Part shown: positions 35,556-43,964 of the stretch, piece after piece
Layout of the letters: each line of letters starts with the position of its first letter
How positions within the stretch are numbered: position 1 is the first letter of the stretch
Source: Prado023 sp963747335
GTDB lineage: Bacteria > Actinomycetota > Actinomycetes > S36-B12 > CAIYMF01
NCBI GenBank assembly: GCA_963747335.1
Contig: CAVVEV010000003.1
Location: 124,001-188,000 of the forward strand
Reading direction: 5' to 3'
DNA length: 64,000 bases
Notes under the pieces: model-generated
The model's input: only the letters and a program-made list of their open reading frames with translations
Told to the model about the DNA's origin: nothing
The model's database searches: none
Program-made: the position numbers and the translations under genes

Positions 35556-36526
35556 GGCCTGTCTCGGAAGTCATGTGAGCCAGAGCAGGATCGAGGCCAG
35601 GACGATGCCGCCGCGGTAGACCAGTGCGTGTTTGTCGTAGCGGGTGGCCAGTCCGCGCCACTGTTTGAGTTGGTTGAAGGCTCGTTCGACGACGTTGCGG
35701 CCCTTGTAGTCCTCGGAGTCGAAGGCGACCGGGCGACCACCGTGTGACCCCCTGTTTCGGCGGTGACCGATCTGGTCGGACGGTTCGGGTATGACCACGG
35801 TGATGCCGCGGGCTCGCAGGTGCGAGCGGTGGGCTCGGGCCGAGTAGGCCTTGTCCCCGCGCAAGGCCTTGGGCCGGGTGCGGGGTCGGCCGGGGCCGAC
35901 TCGGGGAACCTTCAGCTCGGCGAGCAGTCGAGGTAGCGCTGGGGAGTCCCCGGCTTGGCCGGGTGTCACGGCGATGACCAGCGGGAGACCGCGACCGTCG
36001 ACCAGGGCGTGGGTCTTGGTCGTCAGCCCGCCGCGGGACCGACCGATCGCGTGGTCGGGTGGCTCGTCCACCCGTGTGCTCCGATTCTTGTCATTCGATC
36101 GGGCCCCCTGTGTGGGACGTGGGCGGCGTCGACACCCGGGAGGCGGTCGCGCCGTGCTGGTGGACCCGGGCGATCGTGGAGTCCACGCTGACCCGCCAAT
36201 CGATCTCGCCCCGGGCGTCGGCCTGGGCCTGCAACGCCGTGAGGACTGCGTCCCAGGTGCCGTCGGTAGCGAACCTGTGATGGCGCTTCCACACGGTCTG
36301 CCACGGTCCGAAGACCTCGGGCAGGTCCCGCCACGCGATCCCGGTCCGGTACCGGTAGATCGCCCCCTCGACCAACGGCCGATGCTCACGCATCGGCCGA
36401 CCCATAGGGCCCTTCACGGCAGGCAGCAACGGTTCAATCCGAGCCCACATCTCATCGCTGAGCACACCCGCACGAGTCATACCCGCAGCATCCGGGCAAA
36501 ACGCCCCTCAACATTGGAGACACGCC
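35556..36526. mobile_element. IS5-family insertion sequence (IS427-like), CTAG target duplicated
   Basis: The element of about 971 bp is flanked on both sides by CTAG (35552-35555 and 36527-36530). Its ends are imperfect inverted repeats: GGCCTGTCTCGGAAGT at the left and, read on the opposite strand, GGCGTGTCTCCAATGT at the right (12 of 16 match). One transposase gene fills the inside. Confidence 0.85.
35571..36480 (-). CDS. IS5-family transposase, two frames
   Basis: Frame A (36480-36091) begins MTRAGVLSDEMWARIEPLLP and holds the first Asp in VDSTIARVHQHGA. The downstream frame holds GRSRGGLTTKTHALVDGRG, the second Asp in ALRGDKAYSAR and the Glu in NVVERAFNQLKQWRGLATRY, completing the DDE triad. 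The switch near 36091-36110 is +1 (or -2). It is either a programmed frameshift, which occurs in this family, or an indel. The two halves together have the normal transposase length. Confidence 0.85.
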
Positions 36527-37000
36527 CTAGGTCCGGTCCTCGCCGGCCCGCAGTGCTTCAGCGACGGTGATGCACGCCTGCCCGAAGGCCTCGAACTGCT
36601 CCGGAGTGAGCCTGTCGACCAGGTGCCGACGCACGCTCTCCACGTGGTCCGGGGCCGCGGCGACGATCGTCTCCCACCCCTGCTCGGTCAGCACGGCGAA
36701 CATGCCGCGACCGTCCTGCGCGCACTCCGCCCTGGTGACCAGCCCGGCGTTGGTCATACGGTCGATCTGGTGGGACAGGCGGCTGCGGGAGAGCTGCGTG
36801 CGCTCGGCCAGCGTGCTCATCCGCATGCGGCGCTCCGGGCTCTCCGAGAACTCGACGAGGACCTGGTAGTCGGTCCCGGTCAGGCCGTGCTGCTCCTGCA
36901 GGTCCCGGTTGAGGCGCTCAGGCAGGAGCATGCTCGCCGCGAGCCAGCCACGCCACAGCCGCTGCTCCTCCTCGGACAACCACCTCGTCATGCCCCCCAT
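36527..37000 (-). CDS. MarR-family transcriptional regulator
   Basis: The 157-residue winged-helix protein has LTGTDYQVLVEFSESPERRM, then the recognition part MSTLAERTQLSRSRLSHQID and the wing DGRGMFAVLTEQG. Its TAG stop lies in the right-hand CTAG of the IS element, so it is intact. The ligand and targets are unknown; the convergent CPBP gene and the neighbouring map gene do not point to one. Confidence 0.9.
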   Translation of the reverse strand: MGGMTRWLSEEEQRLWRGWLAASMLLPERLNRDLQEQHGLTGTDYQVLVEFSESPERRMRMSTLAERTQLSRSRLSHQIDRMTNAGLVTRAECAQDGRGMFAVLTEQGWETIVAAAPDHVESVRRHLVDRLTPEQFEAFGQACITVAEALRAGEDRT

Positions 37001-37042
37001 GGTACCCGCTGGTTGAACGCTCAGCAGGGTCGTAGGTCCTAG

Positions 37043-37909
37043 TCAGGGCAGGGTCAGGATCTCCGCGCCGTCGTCGGTGACGAGCAGGGTGTGCTCGAAC
37101 TGGGCGGTCCAGCTGCCGTCCCTGGTGACGGCGGTCCATCCGTCGGACCACATCGTGAAGTCGTAGGTCCCCAGGGTCAGCATCGGCTCGATCGTGAACG
37201 TCATGCCCGCGAGCATCAACGTGTCGGCGTGCGGGTCGTCGAAGTGCGGGATGACGAGCCCGGTGTGGAAGGCGGTGCCGATTCCGTGGCCGGTGAAGTC
37301 CCGGACCACGCCGTACCCGAAGCGCCGGGCGTAGGACTCGATCACCCGGCCGATGACGTTGATCGGCCGGCCGGGCCGCACCGAGGAGATGGCGCGCATG
37401 GTGGCCTCGTGCGTGCGCTCGACCAGCAGGCGCGCCTCCTCGTCGACCTCGCCGACAAGGAAGGTGGCATTGGTGTCACCATGCACGCCGCCGAGGTAGG
37501 CGGTGATGTCGATGTTGCAGATGTCCCCGTCGCGCAGCACGGTGTCGTCGGGGATGCCGTGGCAGATCACCTCGTTGAGGCTGCTGCACAGCGATTTCGG
37601 GTACCCGCGGTAGCCGAGCGTCGAGGGGTAGGCGCCGTGGTCGCAGAGGAACTCATGCCCGATCCGGTCGAGCTCGTCGGTCGTCACCCCCGCGGCGACG
37701 GCGCGGCCCACCTCGGCCAGTGCCTGGGCGGCCAGCCGGCCGGCGACTCGCATGGCCTCGATCGTCTCGGCGTCCTTGACCTCGCCACCGGTGTAGGGGG
37801 CGGGTCTGGGCCTGTCGACGTACTCGGGCCGCGGGATGGCCGCAGGCACAGGGCGCCGGGGGGAGATCCGCCCCGGGGTCAACGGGGCACGGGTGGGGGC
37901 GATCGACAT
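37043..37909 (-). CDS. map: Methionine aminopeptidase type I
   Basis: The 288-residue protein has an N-terminal extension of about 40 residues with PGRISPRRPVP, as in actinobacterial MetAP1c. The metalloenzyme core includes the His in VICHGIPDD, metal Asp residues in DGDICNIDITAYLGGVHGD, His in FTGHGIGTAFH and Glu in TIEPML and QFEHTLLV. It removes the initiator Met from nascent proteins. Confidence 0.96.
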   Translation of the reverse strand: MSIAPTRAPLTPGRISPRRPVPAAIPRPEYVDRPRPAPYTGGEVKDAETIEAMRVAGRLAAQALAEVGRAVAAGVTTDELDRIGHEFLCDHGAYPSTLGYRGYPKSLCSSLNEVICHGIPDDTVLRDGDICNIDITAYLGGVHGDTNATFLVGEVDEEARLLVERTHEATMRAISSVRPGRPINVIGRVIESYARRFGYGVVRDFTGHGIGTAFHTGLVIPHFDDPHADTLMLAGMTFTIEPMLTLGTYDFTMWSDGWTAVTRDGSWTAQFEHTLLVTDDGAEILTLP

Positions 37910-37915
37910 GGCTCA

Positions 37916-37921
37916 AGAGTA
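37916..37921 (-). promoter_or_regulatory. -10 element of a near-leaderless promoter (map)
   Basis: On the minus strand TACTCT is followed by 6 bases and ATG 37909. Confidence 0.35.
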
Positions 37922-37924
37922 CGC

Positions 37925-37954
37925 AGGACACGCCGCGCGCGCGGCCGGTAACGT
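37925..37954 (+). promoter_or_regulatory. Possible promoter of the 60-residue protein
   Basis: AGGACA (37925-37930), an 18-base spacer and TAACGT (37949-37954) precede the AGGAGG ribosome-binding site and ATG 37985. Confidence 0.35.
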
Positions 37955-37984
37955 CATCGTCGCAGTCCGCGCGAGGAGGCCACC

Positions 37985-38167
37985 ATGCCGTACTGGTACT
38001 GCCTGACCCACAAGGCTGTGGAGCCCGACGAGGGGTGTGCCCACGCAGAGCGACTCGGGCCCTACCCCGACCGTCAGTCGGCGCAGGCCGCGCTGGAGCG
38101 TGCCCACAGGCGCTCGGAGGCCTGGGACCACGACGTGCGCTGGAACGACGAGGACCTCGACGACTGA
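37985..38167 (+). CDS. Small conserved acidic protein
   Basis: The 60-residue protein begins MPYWYCLTHKAVEPDEGC and ends WNDEDLDD. The start, with Trp/Tyr, a CLTH motif and a second Cys 11 residues later, resembles a short protein I recall as widespread in actinobacteria. It may bind metal through its Cys and His. A strong AGGAGG precedes ATG 37985. No function is known. Confidence 0.75.
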   Translation: MPYWYCLTHKAVEPDEGCAHAERLGPYPDRQSAQAALERAHRRSEAWDHDVRWNDEDLDD

Positions 38168-38227
38168 ACCAGCGGCCCGCGGGAGGGGGATGGCCCCGGC
38201 GGGGGATGACGCGGCGCCGGTGGTCGG

Positions 38228-39537
38228 TCAGGACCCCGCTTCCTCAGCCTGCGCGCGGGCGGCCCGGACTGCCCGCTCCCGCACCGCGTTCGGGTCTGTG
38301 CGGTCGTCGAAGCGCCACAGGCTGGGCAGGGCCACGGCCAGCAGGACACCGCCGGCCGCGCACATCAGGCCACCGGACACCAGGCTGGTTCGCAGGGAGG
38401 TCAGGGCGGCAACCCCGGTCGAGCGCACCTGGCCCAGCGTCGGGCCCAGCGAGTAGCTGAGCAGCTCGATCCCGGCCAGCCGCCCGCGCAGCTCGTCGGG
38501 GATCGTCTGGTTCCAGATGAGCATCCGGAACAGCCCGGAGATCATGTCGGCGGCTCCGGCCAGGCCCAGCATCAGCAGGACGACCCAGACGGAGTCGCTG
38601 ATCCCGACCCCGGCGATCGCCAACCCCCACCCGATGGCGGCCAGGAGCACTGCCCGGCCATGGTGGTGGACGTGGCTCGTCCAGCCGCTGGTCAGGGTGG
38701 CCACCATGCTGCCGACCGCGCCCGCGGAGTACAGGAACCCGAGGACCCACGGGGCCCCGAGGTCCTCGGCCAGGAACGGGAACAGGGCGTAGGGGAACGC
38801 GAAGACCATGGCCATCAGATCCACGGCGTAGGTCCCGAGCAGGTCCTTGCGCGACCACGCGTAGCGCATCCCCTCGCCGATCCGGCCGAGGCTTGCCGGT
38901 TCCGCGGACTCGCTCGGGGGGATGGAGCGCAGCCGCCAGAGCACCAGCCCGGAGACGAGGAAGGTGGCGGCGTCGAACGCGTACGCCGACCAGACGCCGA
39001 ACGCCGCGATCAAGAGCCCGCCCAGCGCCGGACCGGCGATGCTGCCCACCTGCCAGCGCAGCGAGTTCAGGGCGCCGGCGGCAGCGAGCTCGTCGTGGGC
39101 CACGACCCGCGGGATGATCGCCTCCAGCGAGGGCCGCTGCAGGCCGTCGACGGCCGCGAAGAGCATCGCGAGCACGTAGATGATCCACAGGCTCGGCTCC
39201 GGCAGCAGCGCATTGACCAGCAGGATCACCGACAGGGCGAGGCTGGCGAACTCCGTGAGGATCACGACGCGGCGCCGGTCGACGGCGTCGGCCATGGCCC
39301 CACCCCAGAGGCCGAACACGATGAGCGGAACGGCTCAGCGAGCCCGATCAGGCCGACCGCGACGAACGAGCCGGTCAGGTCGGCCACCTGGAAGGGCAGG
39401 GCGACCATGGTCACCATGGAGCCCAGGTAGGTCACCAGGCCCGAGATGAACACCCAGCGGAAGTCGCGCGAGTGCCGCAGCGGGCGCAGGTCCATCCGGA
39501 TGCGCACGCGGCGGGCAGGGGCACCGTCGTGGGACAC
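38228..39537 (-). CDS. MFS transporter (one frameshift)
   Basis: The first 75 residues (MDLRPLRHSRDFRWVFISGL, SFVAVGLIGLAEP) and the rest (VFGLWGGAMADAVDRRRVVI, then ten transmembrane segments) lie in different frames. Restoring one C near 39335 joins them as GLAEPFPLIVFGLWGG. The full protein has about 12 membrane segments and looks like the MFS_3/enterobactin-exporter type. The GTG at 39537 has a GACAAT 8 bases upstream and no ribosome-binding site. Confidence 0.8.
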
Positions 39538-39594
39538 GGGGGCCGATTGTCCACCTACACCCCGGGCAGGGCAATGCGCCTGCCCACGGCACCG

Positions 39595-40461
39595 TCAGCT
39601 GTACTGGTGCTCCGGGCCCGGGTACGTCCCGGCCACGACCTCGCCGGCCCACTCGCGGACGGCGCCCGACAGCACGGCGCCGACGTCGGCATAGCGCTTG
39701 ACGAACTTGGCGGGCCGCCCGGGGGTGAGCCCGGCCATGTCCTGCCAGACGAGCACCTGGGCGTCAGTGGCAGCACCGGCTCCGATCCCGATCGTGGGGA
39801 TGGACACGCTGCGGGTCACCCGCTCGGCGAGGTCACTCGGGACAACCTCGAGCACGATGGCGAACGCGCCCGCGGCCTCCATGGCCTTGGCGTCCTGCAT
39901 CAGGATCTCGCCGTCCTCGCCGCGGCCCTGCACCCGGTACCCGCCGAGCTGGTTGACCGACTGCGGAGTGAGGCCCAGGTGCGCCATCACCGGGATTCCC
40001 GCGGAGACCAGGGCCTCGACCTGCGGCAGCACGCGGGCGCCGCCCTCGAGCTTCACGGCCTGGACGCCGGCCTCCTTCATGAACCGTGCAGCGGTCTCGA
40101 GGGCCTGCTGGGGCGAGCCCTGGTAGGAGCCGAACGGCAGGTCGCCGACCACCAGTGCGCGCGACGACCCACGGACGACCGCGGCCGCAAGGGGCAGCAG
40201 GTCGTCGACCGTGACCGGGACGGTGGAGTCGTACCCGTAGACGACCATGGCCGCGGAGTCGCCGACGAGCATCACCGGGATGCCGGCGTCGTCGAAGATC
40301 CTGGCGGTCAGCGCGTCGTACGCGGTGATCATCGGCCACTTCTCGCCCCGGGCCTTCGCCGCGATCAGGTCGCGCGTCGTGACTCGCCGGCCCGTCGGCG
40401 CAGCGCCGTACAGGGTGGGGGAGGTGGATTCGGGGGCGCCGGAGGCGGCGGGCAGGGTCAT
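39595..40461 (-). CDS. panB: 3-methyl-2-oxobutanoate hydroxymethyltransferase
   Basis: The 288-residue protein is a PanB barrel with MITAYDALTARIFDDAGIP, VGDSAAMVVYGYDSTVPVTV, VKLEGGARV, IPVMAHLGLTPQSV, IVLEVVP and TIGIGAGAATDAQVLVWQDM. It performs the first committed step of pantothenate synthesis. A GGGAGAG site precedes ATG 40461. It lies downstream of nadE on the same strand, but with a 351-base gap. Confidence 0.97.
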   Translation of the reverse strand: MTLPAASGAPESTSPTLYGAAPTGRRVTTRDLIAAKARGEKWPMITAYDALTARIFDDAGIPVMLVGDSAAMVVYGYDSTVPVTVDDLLPLAAAVVRGSSRALVVGDLPFGSYQGSPQQALETAARFMKEAGVQAVKLEGGARVLPQVEALVSAGIPVMAHLGLTPQSVNQLGGYRVQGRGEDGEILMQDAKAMEAAGAFAIVLEVVPSDLAERVTRSVSIPTIGIGAGAATDAQVLVWQDMAGLTPGRPAKFVKRYADVGAVLSGAVREWAGEVVAGTYPGPEHQYS

Positions 40462-40517
40462 GTGCGATCTCTCCCATCTCGAGGCTCACGAACGGAGTCC
40501 CCGGACGACACGAATGG

Positions 40518-40534
40518 TGGCACGTCGAGTGCCA
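40518..40534. promoter_or_regulatory. Inverted repeat upstream of panB
   Basis: TGGCAC and GTGCCA form a perfect dyad with a 5-base spacer, about 60 bases upstream of the panB start. It may be an operator. Confidence 0.35.
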
Positions 40535-40593
40535 ATTGACCAGTGCAGGGATACCCGAATCCGACAGCCGGGAAACCTCAGTGCCCTCGGTCC

Positions 40594-40622
40594 GTCGGCG
40601 AGTCGCGGAAGCGGTTGATGAC
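40594..40622 (-). repeat. Vestige of the nadE 3' end
   Basis: The 29 bases match nadE codons for the C-terminal NRFRELAD (40816-40845) with one gap and one mismatch. It is the trace of a local duplication or an older gene copy. Confidence 0.6.
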
Positions 40623-40676
40623 ACTCCAGACCGCGCACGAATTGATCGTTCACGCGGCACCACCGGGCGCCAATCC

Positions 40677-40700
40677 CGCCCATCGCGCATGGGATGGGCG
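40677..40700. terminator. Stem-loop downstream of nadE
   Basis: CGCCCATC (40677-40684) and GATGGGCG (40693-40700) form a perfect 8-bp stem with an 8-base loop. There is no T-run on either side. Confidence 0.4.
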
Positions 40701-40812
40701 TTATGGGGCCCGTTGAGAGGGTCATTGCGCTCAACTCATGCGCGGTGGACTGGGGTGGGTTGGGGCACCTCGGGCATAACGGTTCACATCGTGCGCGGTG
40801 ACTGCGCTGGGG

Positions 40813-42536
40813 TCAGTCGGCGAGCTCGCGGAAGCGGTTGGTGATCGGTTGGCGACGGTCGCGGCCGAAGGAGCGGGGCGTGATCTTGGTCCCGATCGGG
40901 TACTGGCGGCGCTTGTACTCCGCGAAGTCGGTCATCCGCAGCACGCGCTCGACGAGGGCCTTGTCGTAGCCGTCGGCGACGATCTCGTCGGCGCCCCGGT
41001 CACGCTCCACGTAGTCGTCGAGGATGTCGTCGAGGACGTCGTACTCGGGCAGGGAGTCGGTGTCCTTCTGGTCGGGGCGCAGCTCGGCGGACGGCGGCTT
41101 GTCGATCGAGTTGGGCGGGATCGGCGGGGTCTGCCCCAGCCGCTCGGCCTCGGCATTGCGCCATCGGGCCAGGCGGAACACCCACGTCTTGGGAACGTCC
41201 TTGATCGGGCCGAAACCGCCGACCGCGTCGCCATAGATCGTGGAGTAGCCGACCGACAGCTCGCTCTTGTTCCCCGGGGCCAGGACCAGGTGGCCCTCCT
41301 GGTTGCTGACCGCCATGACGGTCGTGCCCCGGATCCGGGCCTGAAGGTTCTCCTCAGCCAGCCCGGTGAGCTCCATCGAGGACATGAACGCGTCGAAGAT
41401 GGGGGCGATCGGGATCCGCCGGATCTGCGCGCCGAGCCGCTCGGCGAGGTCGAACGCGTCATCCTGGGAGTGCTGCGAGGAGTACTTGCTCGGCATCGAG
41501 ATGCCATGCACGTTCGGCCCCCCGATCGCGTCGGCGGCGATCGCGGCGACAAGCGCGGAGTCGATGCCCCCGGACATCCCGAACGTGACGGAACGGAAGC
41601 CGTTCTTGAGCACATAGTCGCGCAGGCCGACGACCAGGGCCGCGTACATCTCGGCCTCGTCGGTCAGCCGGGGCTCGATGGCGGGGCGGGGGAGCGGCTG
41701 GTAGGGCGCGACCGTGCCGCCGGGGATCTCGGCCGTGCAGTACCCCCGGCAGGTGCGAGGTCGAGGTCGACCACGAGCAGGGCCTCGTCGAACTGCGGGG
41801 CGCGGGCGATCAGCTCGCCGTCGGCGCCGACCACCAGGGAGTCCCCGTCGAACACGAGCTCGTCCTGCCCGCCGACCATGTTGACGTAGGCCAGCGAAGC
41901 CCCGGCCTCCACCGCCCGGCGTGAGGCCAGTGCGAGCCGGGTGTCGTCCTTGTGCACCTCGTACGGCGAGCCGTTGATCACCACGAGCAGCCCCGCCTGG
42001 ACCTCGCGCACCTGGGCGACGGGTCCACCGTCCTGCCAGAGGTCCTCGCAGATCGCCAGGGCGACGTCGACACCGGCGATCCGCACGACGCACGGATCGG
42101 CCCCGGGGACGAAGTATCGGAACTCGTCGAACACCCCGTAGTTGGGCAGGTGATGCTTGCTGTACCGGGCGACCACCTGCCCGCCGTGCAGCACGGCAGC
42201 AGCGTTGATCGGGGCCCCGCGCGGGGTGCCCAGGGGGTGGTCGCGACCACCGTCGCGCAGGTCGAGGTAGCCCACGATCACGGCCGTGTCGCCCAGCCCC
42301 TCGTCGGCCAGCGTCAGCGCGAGGGTGTCCAGGGCGGTGATCGAGGCCTGCTGGAACGACCACCGCAGTGCGAGGTCCTCGATCGGGTACCCCGTCAGGA
42401 CCATCTCGGGGAAGGCGACCAGGTGGGCACCGGCCGCGGCCGCCTCGCGGGTCCGGTCGACGACGATCCCCGCATTGCCGGCGAGATCGCCGACGACGGG
42501 ATTCACCTGGGCCAGGGCGATGCGCAGTTGGGGCAC
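40813..42536 (-). CDS. nadE: Glutamine-dependent NAD(+) synthetase (one frameshift)
   Basis: The N-terminal nitrilase-like glutaminase has its Glu (FPEMVLTGYP), Lys (YSKHHLPNYGVFDE) and Cys (LAICEDLW). The C-terminal synthetase has the pyrophosphate loop FGMSGGIDSALVAAIAADAI and LAPGNKSELSVGYSTIYGD. The two halves are in different frames. Adding one G to the five-G run near 41753-41757 joins them as DLDLAPAGGYCTAEIPGG. An essential late step of NAD synthesis is encoded, so an assembly error is more likely than inactivation. Confidence 0.9.
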
Positions 42537-42543
42537 GGTGGGC

Positions 42544-42549
42544 AGGCTA
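42544..42549 (-). promoter_or_regulatory. -10 element of a leaderless promoter (nadE)
   Basis: On the minus strand TAGCCT is followed by 7 bases and GTG 42536. Confidence 0.4.
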
Positions 42550-42603
42550 CCGACTGGGTGGGGGTCCCGGCGCTGCGGGCCGCAGCAGCATCGGGCGATG
42601 GGG

Positions 42604-42609
42604 CAGTAT
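42604..42609 (+). promoter_or_regulatory. -10 element of a leaderless promoter (glnA2)
   Basis: CAGTAT is followed by 7 bases and ATG 42617. It is divergent from the nadE promoter. Confidence 0.4.
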
Positions 42610-42616
42610 GTCCCCC

Positions 42617-43954
42617 ATGGACAAGCAGACGGAGTTCGTGCTGCGCACGGTTGAGGAGCGCGACATCCGGTTCGTCCGGCTGTGGTTCACCGACGTGCTC
42701 GGATACCTCAAGTCGGTGGCGATCGCCCCGGCGGAGCTCGAGAGCGCGTTCAGCGAGGGGATCGGCTTCGACGGCTCGGCGATCGAGGGGTTCGCCCGGG
42801 TGCAGGAGGCCGACATGCTGGCCATGCCCGACCCCGGCACGTTCCAGGTGCTGCCGTGGCGGGGTGAGACCGAGGGCGTGGCGCGCATGTTCTGCGACAT
42901 CACGATGCCTGACGGAAGCCCCTCGTTCGCGGACCCGCGCTACGTGCTCAAGCGCACGCTGTCGCGCGCAGCCGACCAGGGCCTGACGTTCTACACGCAC
43001 CCGGAGATCGAGTTCTACCTGTTCAAGGAGCCGCACCAGCCCGGCCAGAAGCCGGTCCCGATCGATGAGGGCGGCTACTTCGACCACACGCCCCAAGGCT
43101 CGGGCTACGACTTCCGCCGCCAGGCGATCCAGATCCTCGAGGCGATGGGGATCTCGGTGGAGTTCAGCCACCACGAGGGCGGCCCCGGCCAGCAGGAGAT
43201 CGACCTGCGCTACGCCGACGCGCTGACGACCGCCGACAACATCATGACGTTCCGGCTCGTGGTCAAGGAGGTCGCCCTCGAGCAGGGGGTCTCGGCGACC
43301 TTCATGCCCAAGCCCCTGCGCGACCACCCGGGTTCGGGGATGCACACCCACCTGTCGCTGTTCGAGGGGGATCGCAACGCCTTCTTCGAGGCCGGCGCCG
43401 AGCTCCAGCTGAGCAGCACCGCGCGGGCCTTCATGGCCGGGATCCTGCACCACGCGCCCGAGATGAGCGCCGTGACCAACCAGTGGGTCAACTCCTACAA
43501 GCGGCTCGCGGGCGGTGGCGAGGCTCCCGCGTGGGTCTGCTGGGGGCACAACAACCGCAGCGCCCTGCTCCGGGTGCCGATGTACAAGCCGGACAAGGGC
43601 AACTCGACGCGCATCGAGTACCGCGCGATGGACTCCGCAGCCAACCCGTACCTGGCCTACGCACTGCTGCTGGCCGCCGGGCTGAAGGGGATCGAGGAGG
43701 GTTACGAGCTCCCGCCGGGCGCCGACGATGACGTCTGGGCGCTGAGCAACTCCGAGCGCCGGGCCATGGGGCTCAGCCCCCTGCCGATGAGCCTGAACCA
43801 GGCGATCCAGGCGATGGAGCGCAGCGAGCTCGTCGCCGAGACCCTCGGCGAGCACGTGTTCGACTTCTTCCTGCGCAACAAGCGCGCCGAGTGGGAGGAC
43901 TACCGTCGCCAGGTCACCCAGTTCGAGCTGGACCGCTACCTCCCGGTGCTCTAG
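42617..43954 (+). CDS. glnA2: Glutamine synthetase, GlnA2 type
   Basis: The 445-residue protein begins MDKQTEFVLRTVEERDIRFV and carries GFDGSAIEGFARVQEADML, the metal-binding EIEFYLF, GSGMHTHLSL and the catalytic NRSALLRVP, then RIEYRAMDSAANPYLA. It lacks the NLY-type adenylylation loop of GlnA1 and instead has GYELPPGADDDVW, as in mycobacterial GlnA2. It makes glutamine or a related gamma-glutamyl amide. ATG 42617 is preferred over an in-frame ATG at 42608 by family start and promoter. glnE follows 10 bases later. Confidence 0.94.
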   Translation: MDKQTEFVLRTVEERDIRFVRLWFTDVLGYLKSVAIAPAELESAFSEGIGFDGSAIEGFARVQEADMLAMPDPGTFQVLPWRGETEGVARMFCDITMPDGSPSFADPRYVLKRTLSRAADQGLTFYTHPEIEFYLFKEPHQPGQKPVPIDEGGYFDHTPQGSGYDFRRQAIQILEAMGISVEFSHHEGGPGQQEIDLRYADALTTADNIMTFRLVVKEVALEQGVSATFMPKPLRDHPGSGMHTHLSLFEGDRNAFFEAGAELQLSSTARAFMAGILHHAPEMSAVTNQWVNSYKRLAGGGEAPAWVCWGHNNRSALLRVPMYKPDKGNSTRIEYRAMDSAANPYLAYALLLAAGLKGIEEGYELPPGADDDVWALSNSERRAMGLSPLPMSLNQAIQAMERSELVAETLGEHVFDFFLRNKRAEWEDYRRQVTQFELDRYLPVL

Positions 43955-43964
43955 GCGCGCCGCA

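Larger units (their letters stand above)
40462..40812. other. 351-base gap between nadE and panB
   Basis: No convincing gene is present. It holds an inverted repeat (40518-40534), a 29-base copy of the nadE 3' end (40594-40622) and a stem-loop (40677-40700), each listed separately. The rest is without recognised features. Confidence 0.6.

Noticed and set aside
40518..40534. CIRCE heat-shock operator
   Set aside because: The dyad is TGGCAC-N5-GTGCCA, not TTAGCACTC-N9-GAGTGCTAA.
40486..40734. Possible 82-residue minus-strand gene in the nadE-panB gap
   Set aside because: No ribosome-binding site, no conserved pattern, and it runs through the nadE vestige and the stem-loop.
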